This document shows positions 1 to 11,454 of a stretch of DNA of 64,000 bases, in pieces; the stretch's first letter is position 1; every line of letters begins with the position of its first letter. Origin of the DNA: Zhengitettix transpicula (taxonomy: Eukaryota; Arthropoda; Insecta; Orthoptera; Tetrigidae); contig CM073590.1 of the NCBI GenBank assembly GCA_037074705.1, forward strand, positions 96,376,447 to 96,440,446. The letters run 5' to 3'. The position numbers and the translations under genes were made by a program. Below the pieces are notes generated by a model. It saw nothing but the letters and a program-made list of their open reading frames with translations, was not told the origin of the DNA and made no database searches.

Positions 1-272
1 TGGGTAACAACTGTCCCGTCTCCTGGCCCACAGCTTCCCTTTCGCCGTCCAGGACCCAACTCCTCCTTAAGTCGCCACAGCTGTGACCAGCCACGGTCAC
101 CTTTGTCCGAGCACGTTCACCACTACGGTCAGAAAATGACCTGACCAGGCGTCCCTCGCAAACCCACTTCCTGTTGCCGTAAACTTGGTCCCAAAGACCG
201 GCCGTGTGAAAAATGTTATCTCCAACATTCCCACGACAAGACAACTAGTATTAATGTTTAAAGTCACTTATT
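1..272. repeat. Dispersed repeat, LTR-leader-like, truncated by window start (copy A1)
   Basis: This stretch is repeated in the same orientation at 26533-26805 with roughly 90% identity by eye. Shared blocks include the run from CTGGCCCACAGCTTC through GACCGGCCGTGTGAAAAA. It is GC-richer than its surroundings. It resembles the leader part of other LTR-like segments here, which probably read on the minus strand. The other copy extends further left, so this one is cut by the window edge. No reading frame of note is present. Confidence 0.6.
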
Positions 273-1038
273 ACAATATATATATAGTTTGACAACTTGG
301 TGACATGTATGAATTAGCGGTTTTAGACGCGGGGTTTTTATATACCCTCAGCATTATACAAATGACGTAGCAATCAGAGGCCGCCGAGCCATACACCGCC
401 ATTGAGGGTATATAATGCCGCCGCCACTAAGACCACACTACTTGTCGGAAGAAGATGACGGTGCCGTTAATAGAAACGTCAATGATCACAAATAACCCGG
501 TTGGAAACCCCGAAGAAATTCATACATGCACATCAGCGGGAAAGGCCTCGAACCTTGATGGCATTAACTCTAAAAGTCCTTGGTAACAAAAGTCTACGCA
601 CAAATCACGCTATTCCTTTCTCGCGAAAGGTCAGTGGTTCGTGTGAGCGGAGGTAGTGTCCCGGATGAGTTCCGTCGAGTTGAGCTAGGGCGACATTTTC
701 GGCCAAGACAACAACGAGAGTTCACTATCATGGTATTCAAGTCACCGTAGCACGATTCTGGCATTGTGACACGAACTGATATGCCATCTTAATCGAAGAC
801 ATTAAGAACTAAAGGATGTTCAACGATATGCGCGATACGGATTTTTTTTATATTAACGATAATATTTTTTATTAAAAATATTACAGTTTGTTTCTCAATC
901 AAAATAGTGGTACATATAACATGAGTACATGTATTAGGGTTCAATCAAGCGGTTGCCTCTTTCTAGTTTAGTCTTATTTAGTTGATTCTTCTTTATATTT
1001 CAACTAACTGGATGGGCGGCGTGGCCCGGGTTGTCATC
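273..1038. other. No gene recognised
   Basis: No coding or RNA signature was recognised. The only structure is a 10-bp inverted pair, TATACCCTCA at 341-350 and TGAGGGTATA at 403-412. It could be a remnant of a small element. Confidence 0.4.
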
Positions 1039-1376
1039 ATTAAACTCAGCAACATCAATAACTCAGAATTTGACCCCAGTCTCGCTGGTTTTGCGTTATT
1101 CTTATGTAACGCCCCTCCCTAAAGTTGCGCCCTTTCATTCCGAAAGGGGTTGAACTTATACACAAAAATATCTGGAGAAACGCTATCTATATCATTGACC
1201 CCGAAAAATTTTCTTTCGACGAAAATATTGGACGTTTTAACGTGTTTGAAAATTTACACCTGGAGGTTAAATGGCAAGTTGAATGTCATACTTAACCTCA
1301 ATGACATCCATAACCGCGGATTCGACTCGAATCTCGGTTGTTTTTGCGTAATTCTTTTTTATGCCCCTCCAACCCA
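1039..1376. repeat. Degenerate duplication, about 250-bp spacing
   Basis: About 80 bp at 1039-1121 is repeated imperfectly at 1291-1375. Both have the order ACATC(A/C)ATAAC, then TTTTGCGT(T/A)ATTCTT, then GCCCCTCC. The spacing suggests two units of an old tandem repeat. A short open frame spans the second unit and has no recognisable product. Confidence 0.45.
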
Positions 1377-2644
1377 ATAATGTTTTGACTCAACTATGTA
1401 TGTGTTTATAGAAATGTGATAGTACTATAAATTCATTATAATATAAGGTAAAGCATTTGAATAATCTCTGTAGAGATCTGGTGGAAAAAACATAAATATA
1501 AAAGCACAGAAATGCCCCAGGGGTAAGTATGTTTGATTCAAGCAAAAAGTATATGTGCTAAGAGATTGAAAGAATTGTCAATTTCATGTGAGTACAATCA
1601 ATATAAATATGAATTTCATTTGTATATATAAATGTAAATTCTGTTTAATTTACATTGTAATAATTTATTCAATTCCAGCCCCTAAATAAAGACAGCGATA
1701 AAAATCTAAGGAAAGGTATTAACATGAATTAAAAATAATAATAATATGTATTCTGTCCTTCGACAGGCCAAAGAATATGTACAGAAAATTTACCTCTTTA
1801 AAATCACAATATTTTATTCAACCATCAGATCGCCTATAAAATGAATCTTCCTTCCTGTTCCTATACATTTCTTCATATTTATTTGTCCTTAAATAATGTG
1901 ATACATTTAGCAGCTCATTATAACAACCCCGAACATCAATTCTGATATGGCTCTCTTTTCCTGTCCTTCTCTTACTACCCCTTCATTTATTACTCTGTTT
2001 GTGAATTATGACATGAATTGGTCTAATAAATTTTCTGATTCAGTATAACCGTGGTAGATGAGTGTGCCGTTGTAGAAATGTCTCTGGAGTGGGACCGATT
2101 TGTCTTTGGAATAGAGGCCAACTCCCACGCACGCCGTTGGTCAACCCCGATAATCGTTTACTTTAATAGCCTAGATAAAGAAACTGCGATTTTTCTTACT
2201 CTATGGGGTTTGCGATTTACAAAGATTACTAACATATTATGCTCATTAAAACTATTGTTTTCGCGAGTTGTAATGAAATTTTAATAATTCCCGAACTAGT
2301 GAATTAATTCTTCAGCATAAAAAGTTATCAAGAAAATGAATTATTTATGATATTGCACATTTTAAATTCTAATCTGTCAGCAAAGGTGGTTCGGAAAATA
2401 AATATATCAAAACAGTTTGATTAATTATACACATTTAAATTAAAATATTATCTGACAAACTTAAAATAGAATATAATTATTAATGGCCATATAAGTCACA
2501 AAAATAAAGTTTAATATGCTGTTAGACCAATTATCAATGGAACTATTTGCTAAAGTTATCGATTTATTCGCAGAAGAGACACTAATATTATCACAGCATC
2601 GGGTAATTTAATTTTCTGATATTGTGAACGACGTTATGGGATTC
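1377..2644. other. No gene recognised
   Basis: AT-rich sequence. A 77-codon open frame at 2051-2284 resembles no family I know and has no splice or promoter context, so I treat it as chance. Confidence 0.4.
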
Positions 2645-2950
2645 TTTTTTTTAGGTTAAAGGCTACATGAGGGTAATCCACATGGTGGCAACTCCCCTTT
2701 AATAGCATAGGAAGGGATTTGAAATGGGGGATGCGGAAGGGTAGAGGAAGGTAGCCAAGGGTTAACTAGGGCCCCGGGCTATATAGTTTAAGGATCCTAC
2801 TCGGCAATTCGCCTAAAAGTGATGCAGGATAACCCATAGAAAACCTGCATCAGGTAGGTCGGGCATTTGGTACTTGTCCCACGCCCTTCCGATGGCGGGA
2901 GAGGGGTTAGCTGTGGGGTCGCAGCTTTCCCCTCGCCGTGCCTTGACCGT
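2645..2950 (-). repeat. Family D poly(A) repeat, copy 1
   Basis: Reads on the minus strand, with its A-tail appearing as the T run at 2645-2652. It contains the family landmarks: CTACCTGATGCAGG, CACTTTTAGG, the GGATCCTTAAACTATA block, TTAACCCTTGGCTACC and ATTAAAGGGGAGTTGCCA. It is 5'-truncated inside the GGCACGG region compared with the copies at 5.3 and 58.3 kb. The constant A-tailed 3' end and variable 5' ends across copies suggest spread by retroposition. Confidence 0.75.
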
Positions 2951-3110
2951 GACACCATTTCACGTAACAGTTAAGAGAATGAACTTTATTATGTTTGTCC
3001 AATGATCTATGATCCGGTTAGCGGCGTTCAACAGTGATAGAAATTATTATAACTTTTAGCTATCTGAGTCCCTTAAAGAATGCAGGCTTTCTCGGCATTA
3101 AGAATGTATG

Positions 3111-3232
3111 AAATATTCTCGGGCTTCTAACCGAGTGAAAAGATCTAGGCGTGACGTTTCGATGAGCAATTTGCTAGAATACGATGACAATGAAAGTCAT
3201 ATTTTCACTCGGTTAGAAGCCCGAGAATATTT
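3111..3232 (-). mobile_element. Palindromic Penelope-type element with 31-bp perfect arms (degenerate hammerhead)
   Basis: The left arm (3111-3141) and right arm (3202-3232) are perfect reverse complements, with a 60-nt apex between them. The arms carry the TCTCGGGCTTC module also seen near 24.97 and 50.88 kb. Read on the minus strand, the apex ends in GAAACGTC, preceded by a small stem AGCAA/TTGCT. The upstream CTGATGA half of a hammerhead core is missing. Penelope-like elements are known to carry small hammerhead ribozymes in their terminal repeats. I infer that this is a decayed member, with ribozyme activity probably lost. Confidence 0.5.
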
Positions 3233-5293
3233 TATTCAAGAAATAACTTATCGTACCAACTAATCTAGACACTGTCGACGGAGTCTTCAAAAATAGTAAA
3301 TACTGATCCATTAACATGAAAACTGCGTTTAACAAAAATTAAGTCGACGTAAGTTTCCAGAGAAATGTAATACAAGAAACAATTACTCAGGAAATAATTT
3401 AAACATAGCTGGACGTTTAATAACGTGCAACTTTTTCTCATTATTAATTTGTTTCTAAAATAAGATATTAGTTTTATTAATATCAATTGTTGATTAACTG
3501 TTGCTAAATAGATACATTTCCAATATTTTAATGACATTTCTTTATTTTGTTAAATTAGTAAAGATCAATTAGATTAACCAAGATTATTTGTTTTAGCTCC
3601 TTGTTTTCAGAACAAAGGAACTTTCATTCTTCAAGTTATTCGGTTAATATAAAATTTGAATACAGATAATGTTGTTATTATTTAACAGTGTGACTATGGC
3701 AGGCATCTCAAGAAATGTAACTCTTGTATATGCATTAATTTATAAAGAATACTTACAATGTTATATATCTATATACTGTAACTGAAACTGAAATAATGCA
3801 GCTATTATTTCTCCTGGATTAATATGTGCTACATTAATAAATATATATCTTTATGGATCCGAGAAGAGAGTGGCAGAGAAATTTATGTAATAAGCTAGGA
3901 GTACGTTTAAGTGAATTGGCAAAGGAAGATTGTAACTCTTTACAACAGACATACTCCTGACTTCTGCGTAATTCCTGGATTAAAAGAAAGGTCAGAAGTA
4001 GAACAAACTTGATCTTCGTATTTATGGGTGCAATGGTAATCTCAATGCACCCCCACATTTTCGTATCCAATCGAATCACAAGAAGTATTTATTTACTTAG
4101 AACAAGTTTTCAGATGTGTTTACATCAATGTCTACGAAATTTTTCGTTAAATTTATTTAAGAAGCATTCATTGGTTTAATTCTACGTTTTTCCAGTCTGC
4201 TCAACTGGGTCATGTATTAATTTATGCTTTACTGAGAAACGAAAACACAAATACATATGAAGTACAGGTTACTCCTGGAATCAGAATAAAAGCGTTGCAA
4301 ATTTATTAGTTTTGTAATAATCAATCGATGGATACTATCCCGCATGTTGTTTTATCTTTGCCATTACTGTTATTGTGTTCTAACTTAAAATTTCCATAAT
4401 TTATAATCAATATTTCGAATCATTTTCTAAAATTTAAATTATTTTCACGACATTTAAAATTCCTGGACGACATTATTATCTTGCCGCCCAGTGCTGGCAA
4501 TTCAAATGTAATATATTTATATTGAGCACTAATATATTCTAACAACAGCCTATAAGTCAGAAAATTTATTATTAAATTTAAATCAATATAAATAAGTGAT
4601 ATTTTGAACGGAGAGGACCGAAACTGACATTTATTTTTCGAAAACAAGTCTTTCTTGTTGTAAATATTTTTTCCTCTCTGTTCAAGCCTTATTTTTCGTT
4701 ATATATATGTCATAACATGTAATACTCCAATTTTATATGTTCCTTGCGCTTCCGTCATTCAGTCTATATTTGAAGTTAGAACACTTATATTATCAATTTA
4801 TACTATTATTATTATTGTATTGTAATACGTATTATGCTTTGTTACATAATAATGTTCCGTACTTGTTGCGTCTGGGATTTCTTTATATTATATTATGTTT
4901 AGTGCATGGTACATTTTCCCATCGCCAATTGTTTTTTACTGTCAATGGATATTTAAATATGAATTATTTTTCTTTTATATACATAATTTATTTTGATTGA
5001 TATTTAATTATAATATTACAACCTCCATACGTTTTAATAATGATTTTTAATTATAAAAATTTTGACTGTCGAATATCCTTTCGTCAATTGCCATAATCAC
5101 CTGTCCATCGAAAATCATAAATACTAATTCATATGAAATTAGCACATTACTGTTTCCATGAGGACCTTATAATGTGTTTACAACATTGTACTGGTGTTCC
5201 GTAATATGAATCCATATTTTACAGGAAATGCAGATGAAACACAATAAATATAGTTTATATAAAAAATGTATGTGTAAAATTTTATTAGAAAGT
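3233..5293. other. No gene recognised
   Basis: Strongly AT-rich with many stop codons in all frames. Short open frames (for example 3265-3537 minus and 4737-5000 plus) are low-complexity and leucine/tyrosine-rich. Nothing in them supports expression. Confidence 0.4.
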
Positions 5294-5845
5294 CAAGGCC
5301 TGCGAGGGCTATTCTCTCACAGGCAGTACCTGCGAGGGATATTCTCTGGCAGGTAGAACCTTGTAGGAGAGATACGAAGGGGCTACCTTTGGGGATGCCT
5401 TTTCCTATCCGTTTTTGAACTAAGGTTCCCACAAGCCGAGGCACCTCGTCCTGTTTTGAGAGGTGTATGTTCCGGGGTCTCAGACCTTGGGCATACGGTA
5501 AGAGTTGTCTGCTATTCCCATTGGAATAGTCGGCCAGCTGCCTCCTAAACTGATCGAGGCACGGAGAAGGGAAAGCTGCGACCCCACAGCAAACTCCTGT
5601 CCCGCTATCGGAAGGGCGTTGGACAAGTACTCAATGCCTGACCTACCTGATGCAGGTTTTTCCCTGCATTTCTTTAGGTGAATGCCTGGTAGGATTCTTA
5701 AAATATAGTCCGGGGGCCCTAGTTAACCCTTGGCTACCTTCCTCTACCCTTCCGCATCCCCCCTTTCAAATCCCTTCCTATGCTATTAAAGGGGAGTTGC
5801 CCAACGTGGATTACCCTCATGTAGCCTGTTCCCCTAAAAAAAAAA
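5294..5845 (+). repeat. Family D poly(A) repeat, copy 2 (longest)
   Basis: The most complete copy in the window, about 550 bp, ending in an A run at 5836-5845. Its 5' end has a direct duplication of a small hairpin module, CCTGCGAGGG...CTCTC(A/G)CAGG, at 5297-5352. Next come GGTTCCCACAAGCCGAGGCA, CAGACCTTGGGCATACGGTA, GCCAGCTGCCTCCTAAACTG, the CCTGATGCAGG hairpin, the CTAGTTAACCC block and the A-tailed end. It has no intact reading frame. Copy 3 lies 320 bp downstream in the opposite orientation. Confidence 0.8.
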
Positions 5846-6163
5846 TTATTACTATGATTATAAATGTATAAATATTTATGTTTCTATGTACAGATGGAGA
5901 TGGAAATTGCTAAAAGCTTCTCAGACAGTCTAAATTCATAAAATTTAGGAGTATTTATTATTTAAAATCCTTACTTTGTATAACTGAGATAGATTAAAAA
6001 ACCTTAGGGTGACTGATAAGTTCAATTATATGTTATTTTGTTGATCAATATCAGGCATTTATGCTCAAAAAATAAATACATTAACTAATAAGTGAGAAAA
6101 TAGATAAGTAATATATAGTTAAGATCATTACTTAAATAGGTAAAATAACGCAATTAATTTGAA
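5846..6163. other. Spacer between inverted family D copies
   Basis: AT-rich spacer of about 320 bp between two oppositely oriented family D copies. Nothing else was seen. Confidence 0.4.
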
Positions 6164-6615
6164 TTTTTTTAAGGGTAACAGGCAACATGAGGATAATCTA
6201 CATGGTGGCAACTCCCCTTTAATAGCACAGGAAGGGATTTGAAAGGGGGGATGCGGATGGGTAGAGGAAGGTAGCCAAGGGTTAACTAGGGCTTAGCTAT
6301 ATTTTAAGGATCCTACCCGGCATTCGCCTAAAAGTAATGCAGGACAAACCCTAGAAAAACCTGCAACAGGTAGGTCTGGCATTGGGTACTTCTCCCATGC
6401 CCTTCCGATAGCGGGAAAGGATTTTTCTGTAGGGACGCAGCATTCCCTACTCAGTGCCTCGACCAGTTTAGGAGGCAGTTGACCGACTATTCCAATGGGA
6501 ACAGAGAACAACTCTTATCGTATGCCCAAGGTCTGCGACCCCGGAACATACACCCTACAAGTAGCCTCCTCGTACTTTCCTGTGAGGTTCGACCTTTCGA
6601 GAGCTACTCTCAGAA
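6164..6615 (-). repeat. Family D poly(A) repeat, copy 3
   Basis: Minus-strand copy whose A-tail appears as T's at 6164-6170. It retains the full order of landmarks up to the module with GAGGCAGTTGACCGACTATT and the 5' region near 6560-6610. Its CCTGATGCAGG motif has mutated to give CCTGCAACAGGTAGG on the plus strand. With copy 2 it makes a large inverted pair that could fold in a read-through transcript. Confidence 0.75.
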
Positions 6616-6989
6616 TAACCAGCCCCCACAGGTCAGTCTCGTGAGAATTGTTCGTATTTCTCTTTTCAAACAGTTGCTACTTAAACATTCAAAGGAGTCA
6701 GTTGATGCTGGTTTAGATAAATAACGACAAAACGTAATGTATAAGGTATTTTACACGTTCATCTCAGTTGTTACTTAAGGTACCGATTTAGTTCAATTTT
6801 ATTATAAATGGAGTTGGTTTTAAACGATCGGCTCTTTTCAATCCAAGTTGTTATCTCAAAGTGCACTTATATGTATACGTAGTGTACGTTGCGAAGCAGC
6901 ACGCCAAGTTGCGCAATCGATGTCAGGTCTTACATATGTATGATGAAATTGCATCGGGACCGAATGCGTAATTTCTATGTCGCTACGTA
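6616..6989. other. No gene recognised
   Basis: No recognisable element between family D copy 3 and the mariner remnant. Confidence 0.35.
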
Positions 6990-7533
6990 TTTGTGTGAGT
7001 AATCAATACGTATTGACTCTTATTTTTTCTCTCTTTTATTTGTCATGATAATTAAATTCAATTTTCACAGCATAAACCCACAACATTAATGATTAAATTT
7101 TCAGTTTTTAACATAGTCCTTTTCCACAGTTTTTGTCCACCTTTTAACAATGGCAAGTATTCCACTGCGGTAAAAAGCTTGGTCTTGCTTCCTAAGCCAT
7201 AGACGCACGGACGTTTTCACGATATTTACCCTTCAGCTTTGTTACAGCGACGAATCCATCGCCGAACAGTGTTGACATTCAATGTCACATCAACGTACAC
7301 ATCTTTCAGCCTTTGATGAATTCGAATGGGCGTTTATCTTTCGCATTTAAGAATTAAATCACAGAACGCGCCGTCTAATACAATGTCCGCCATTTTTCAA
7401 GAGGGTCCAGTTGAATTAGGAAGTTGTTACTGAAGAGGATTGGAGAAGAATGTATGAAAAAATCCAAAATTTTTACATAACTAACTTATTTAAGGAGAAT
7501 AAACGGGAGGCAATACTTATTGAACCACCCTCG
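6990..7533 (-). mobile_element. Internally deleted mariner-type element (MITE-like)
   Basis: The right end, CAATACTTATTGAACCACC at 7511-7529, is the outer end of a minus-strand mariner. The left end, AATCAATACGTATTGACTC near 7001-7019, is its degenerate inverted partner. TA dinucleotides flank the putative ends near 6988 and 7534. Between them lie only the first and last parts of a transposase, so most of the catalytic domain was deleted. Such short derivatives move only if a full-length element supplies transposase. Confidence 0.65.
7101..7393 (-). pseudogene. Mariner transposase remnant: N-terminal HTH joined to C-terminus
   Basis: From the ATG at 7391-7393 the minus strand reads MADIVLDGAFCDL, then after an in-frame TAA it reads TPIRIHQRLKDVYVDV and NTVRRWIRRC. 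This is the N-terminal helix-turn-helix of mariner transposases. After a frame change the sequence reads LWLRKQDQAFYRSGI, then VKRWTKTVEKDYVKN and a stop at 7101-7103, which is the usual C-terminal end. The central catalytic region is absent. It cannot encode an active transposase. Confidence 0.75.
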
Positions 7534-8263
7534 TATTATATGATATTGGAGTAGGAGTAGCGAAAGTTTTTATCATGTCATATTAATGGGCAAGTTAAAT
7601 GTTTAATCATGTGTTGAGAAGATGGATTACTTATATCTCTAGAAGTTGTTAGTTGTAGACCAAAGAATACACAGACGCTGATACACGTTGTTGTTCTTTG
7701 GCATAGAGAACATTCAGGACTGTGGCGCATTGATAATGATGATTACGATTTTTGTTTCTGTCTTTTGGTGATCGAGATAATCTTGGGAGGTTGTGGAGCC
7801 TCATTAAATGTATTGTTATTAATGATATCAATATATGTAAATTAAGGTGGAGAGAAATACGTAATGTATGGGGTATATTTTCTAAATAACATATGAAAAG
7901 AACTGCATCGAAACTTATTATATTATGTTATCAATGAACATTATATTATAATATTACTACACGAAAGTATTACGTTAAGTAATTGTAAGAGAGTTGCTTA
8001 TCAATAGTTCAGTATTTTATTTATCATATACTAATTTATGGATAGAATAATGGTAGAATATTGAAAGCAATGTTTGTTATAAGACGTTGAGCTATAACAT
8101 CGTATAATGATAATTAAGACGGCGTGAAACTAATTATTATTGTTTTCAATATTTTCATAAATAAACTGTTCGTTTGGCGCCGTGTTCGCGCTTACGTAAT
8201 CATTTGACGTCACCGTCTACTGTGAGGAAACGGCAGCTAATGTCATTTTGTAATCTTCATTAT
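7534..8263. other. No gene recognised
   Basis: AT-rich with no recognisable element between the mariner remnant and the solo LTR. Confidence 0.35.
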
Positions 8264-8267
8264 AGTG

Positions 8268-9162
8268 TGTAACGCGTGTATTTTGGTTTAATTTTGCTTT
8301 GTCTCGGAAGTGTTGTTTGCTGTAGTTTGGAGAATTCAAAATCGTGCATTGGCGGACGGATGCCGGGAATTGTTTTCTGTGAAATGTTGCACGAGGTGTG
8401 CGTGGGGTTTGGAGGAGATAAATATATTGTTGGCCTCTCATGACAGAATTGTTGGCCATTGTCGACTACGGAACTGCAGCTGCGTGTTATAACTCTTGTA
8501 ACGATGGAAGAATCAGTGAAACTGACATTTCAACCACGTTTTCTAATAATGAAATAAATAAAAGAATGGGATGCTATAATGGAGGGAACGGATATAAGCT
8601 TTTGAAACTGGACAGTTGTTCTGCGCTCACCGCAGCTGGTGGATGTGATTATGAGAGGCTCCGTATTGCGTTACGTGTATACGTTTTAAGTGTCACCGAT
8701 GTACAAATCTCATGAGTTCTGCTGTAAGCTTTTCCAAGTTGTTGTCTCTGATATAGTCCGAGGCAGAATCGTCGTGAGAAAGGGGCCACAATTTGTTAGT
8801 GAAGAGTTCATCGAAGCCACACACTATAGTACGACGGCTTGCCAGCAATAAATCCCGGAGTCCGACGCCTTAGCCAGTTAGCCCCTGAGTCGACGCCTTG
8901 CAATGGTCCTGACTAAAGTCATCACTGCAGTTAACCCGTTCTGCCGGCTGTGAGATACGGAGACGTCGGTACGAGAACTACAACGAGCAACACAACACAG
9001 AATAGCAGTACGTATTTGGTACAGGCAGCAAATCTATTCTACGTAAAAACCACAGGTGTCTGAGATAAGAGTTAACTGTAATAAACTTATTACAAATTCT
9101 TTAATGGTCAATAATTTTTTATTTAACGTAAAAACCCAGCCCACAATGAATAATTCTTTACA
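8268..9162 (+). mobile_element. Solo LTR, family C copy 1, with AGTG target duplication
   Basis: Begins TGTAACGCGTG and ends AATTCTTTACA, so the termini are the inverted repeat TGTAA/TTACA. It is flanked by AGTG on both sides (8264-8267 and 9163-9166), a 4-bp target-site duplication. It matches the copies at 28865-29654 and 48202-49094 over most of their length. An AATAAA-type signal lies near 9079. No internal retrotransposon sequence follows, so this is a solo LTR left by LTR-LTR recombination. Open frames inside it (8217-8459 minus, 8440-8715 plus) are incidental. Confidence 0.85.
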
Positions 9163-9166
9163 AGTG

Positions 9167-11454
9167 CTAATACGAGTTCGGACATTTTCCACAGGACGAG
9201 ACTACCAGCGAAACCGTGAGATTAAGAAAATAATAATTACTTACGTGGAAATTTGTAGCCGGCGTGAAATTTAAAACTGTGGCGGACGTTTAAAGGAATG
9301 GGAATCTCATTGTGATATATACGTATTTATATATTTGTGTAGAGAGATATTCGATGTCATCTAAGTGTAGCAAAAGAAGAACGACATATAACATAAGTAA
9401 CTAAATAATATATATAGATATATAATATAATCCATGTAAATCCGGTACGGTATATGCAAGGGTGAAAAAGTACAGACGGAAAGTGAAAAAAAAACTGATG
9501 TCATGTATTTGAATGCGGGTGGGGAGAAAGGAAATTGTAGTATTATTTTATTTTTATTTAAGTAAAATATGCGTTATTATTGAAAGGTTAGCATTTTCCT
9601 TCAATTATTTATGTGTACGAAGGTTGGTGTGTTGTGCCCCGACCATTCGTCGTAACCTAGTTTTCCGTCTTCGGATTATTTTTTTTTTCATTTTTTACTC
9701 GTAATAATAACAGATAAATCAAGTGGAGTTGAAGCTGATGTGTCCGTATAAAAAGTGTCTCAAAGAAAGGAATTGCAATAAATCGAAAAAATATTCCAGG
9801 ATTGAAATCACTTTAGCCCCTATTAAATTAACAGCATTTACCAGAATTACGAACTGACAAGTCAGGAAACAAAATACTTTAAAGAACGAAACTAAACTCA
9901 GTGGCTGTAAGAAAAAAAAAATGTAAATTACTGATCCGTGGTTGTGAGTGGTGACAAGCGTAATGTCTCGTGGACAATGGATGCGTCCACAGACAGGCAT
10001 ACTTGTTTCTCTGAATGCTGATAGAGCACAAAGGAACCGCCGTCCTGACAAAGGGAACTTCGTGTTTCAGTCCTCTACCCATTATGAACGGCAGGGGAAT
10101 GTTAATCGAACTATGGCTACACATTTAATTGTAAGCATAAATTTCTCATTAATTGAACTATTATTCTAACTACACGCCCATACCATGTCATCTGTTCTTT
10201 ATTTAACTCAAATTTTAAATGTTACACAACGACTTTATTTTAAATTTTCTTAGTATTAAAAATAAAATCTAATATTTTTGTTTTAAAATAAAATAATTCG
10301 ATAAAATAGCAAAATGACAGTCAGAATTAAGTGTTGATATCAATACAACAGTCAATAAAACACTGCGGTTTTTATATTATCACTTCATTTTCCCTGTCAT
10401 TTCACTATTTTACCTAATTCCTTAGAGTGAAAAAAATTAACGCCGAACATTTTGAGCGGAATTTACTTAGCATTAAATTGAACACTACTGACATAAATTT
10501 CTTAATGAAGTGAATTCTGTATTACAGATTTACAGAATATAATTTTTTCCAGAAAAATAAACTAATTATTCAATGTCTATTTTTAAAATTAAAATCTTCT
10601 GCACATGCATTAGTTTTATTTTTGTCATGTTAGTTGTAAATATTAGTTTACCTTAAGTATAATAAAATGTTTTTTGATTATATCGAAACCACAGAAGTCG
10701 TAAAGCCCGGTCGAAATAATCGCGTTACTTTATCAAGCCATTAATGAAAGTTTAAAAGCATATAATGGTGTGATTTATTAAATTCAGGAAAAGATTTACC
10801 ACATTATTCCTTAATTTAAAAAATTCATATAATAATAAGACAATTAAGGCAAAAAGTGAAATACTTGTTAATAATTTAATGAACAGAATATTTTAGATTA
10901 TTTAAGGTTTCAACATTTAATTTAAAACAAAAATCAAATACTGCGAAACAAATAAAAAAAATTAATTAATTAACCACGTGTATTCGACAAATCTCAATAT
11001 ATATATATATATATAATATAAAAAGTTAATAATGTTTTTCTTCCAGGGCATCGTGGCCGCCTAATGAGAAACAAAGTAAATTTTTGTGGCAATTTAAATT
11101 GTAAAGCACCTAAAAATTTAATTATACCTCATTCTCTGCATTTGTTTGGGCTGCAAAATTAAAGCGAAATTCTTTTCGTTGCGTCGCAATAAATTAATAT
11201 TTTTCGGGGCACGTTTCTTCCTAGGACCACTAACACAACTGACCCAATCATTGTTGGTTCCACAATCAAGTTGCAAATTAATATCTCTAGTACCAATTTT
11301 TTAATATCTCTTTAAAATTTCAGTTCAGTTGTGTTATTGAACATCTTTCTGAAAAACAAATGTCGCTTTCCATTATTGATGTGCACTGTTATGCACAGTA
11401 ACGTAAAGAGGGTCCTTTGTATACATATTTATTAACATTGTAATTCTGTTCATG
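9167..11454. other. No gene recognised; short AT microsatellite
   Basis: A mostly AT-rich interval with an (AT)n run at about 10998-11018. Overlapping short frames on both strands at 9719-10169 show no known domain. Confidence 0.35.

Noticed and set aside
452..490. GAAACGTC with an upstream ACGG/CCGT stem as another hammerhead
   Set aside because: There is no CTGATGA or CTGAAGA half at the proper distance, and stem II is only 4 bp with extra bases.
8217..8715. Overlapping 80-91-codon frames on both strands
   Set aside because: They fall inside a solo LTR, and the other LTR copies break the frames.
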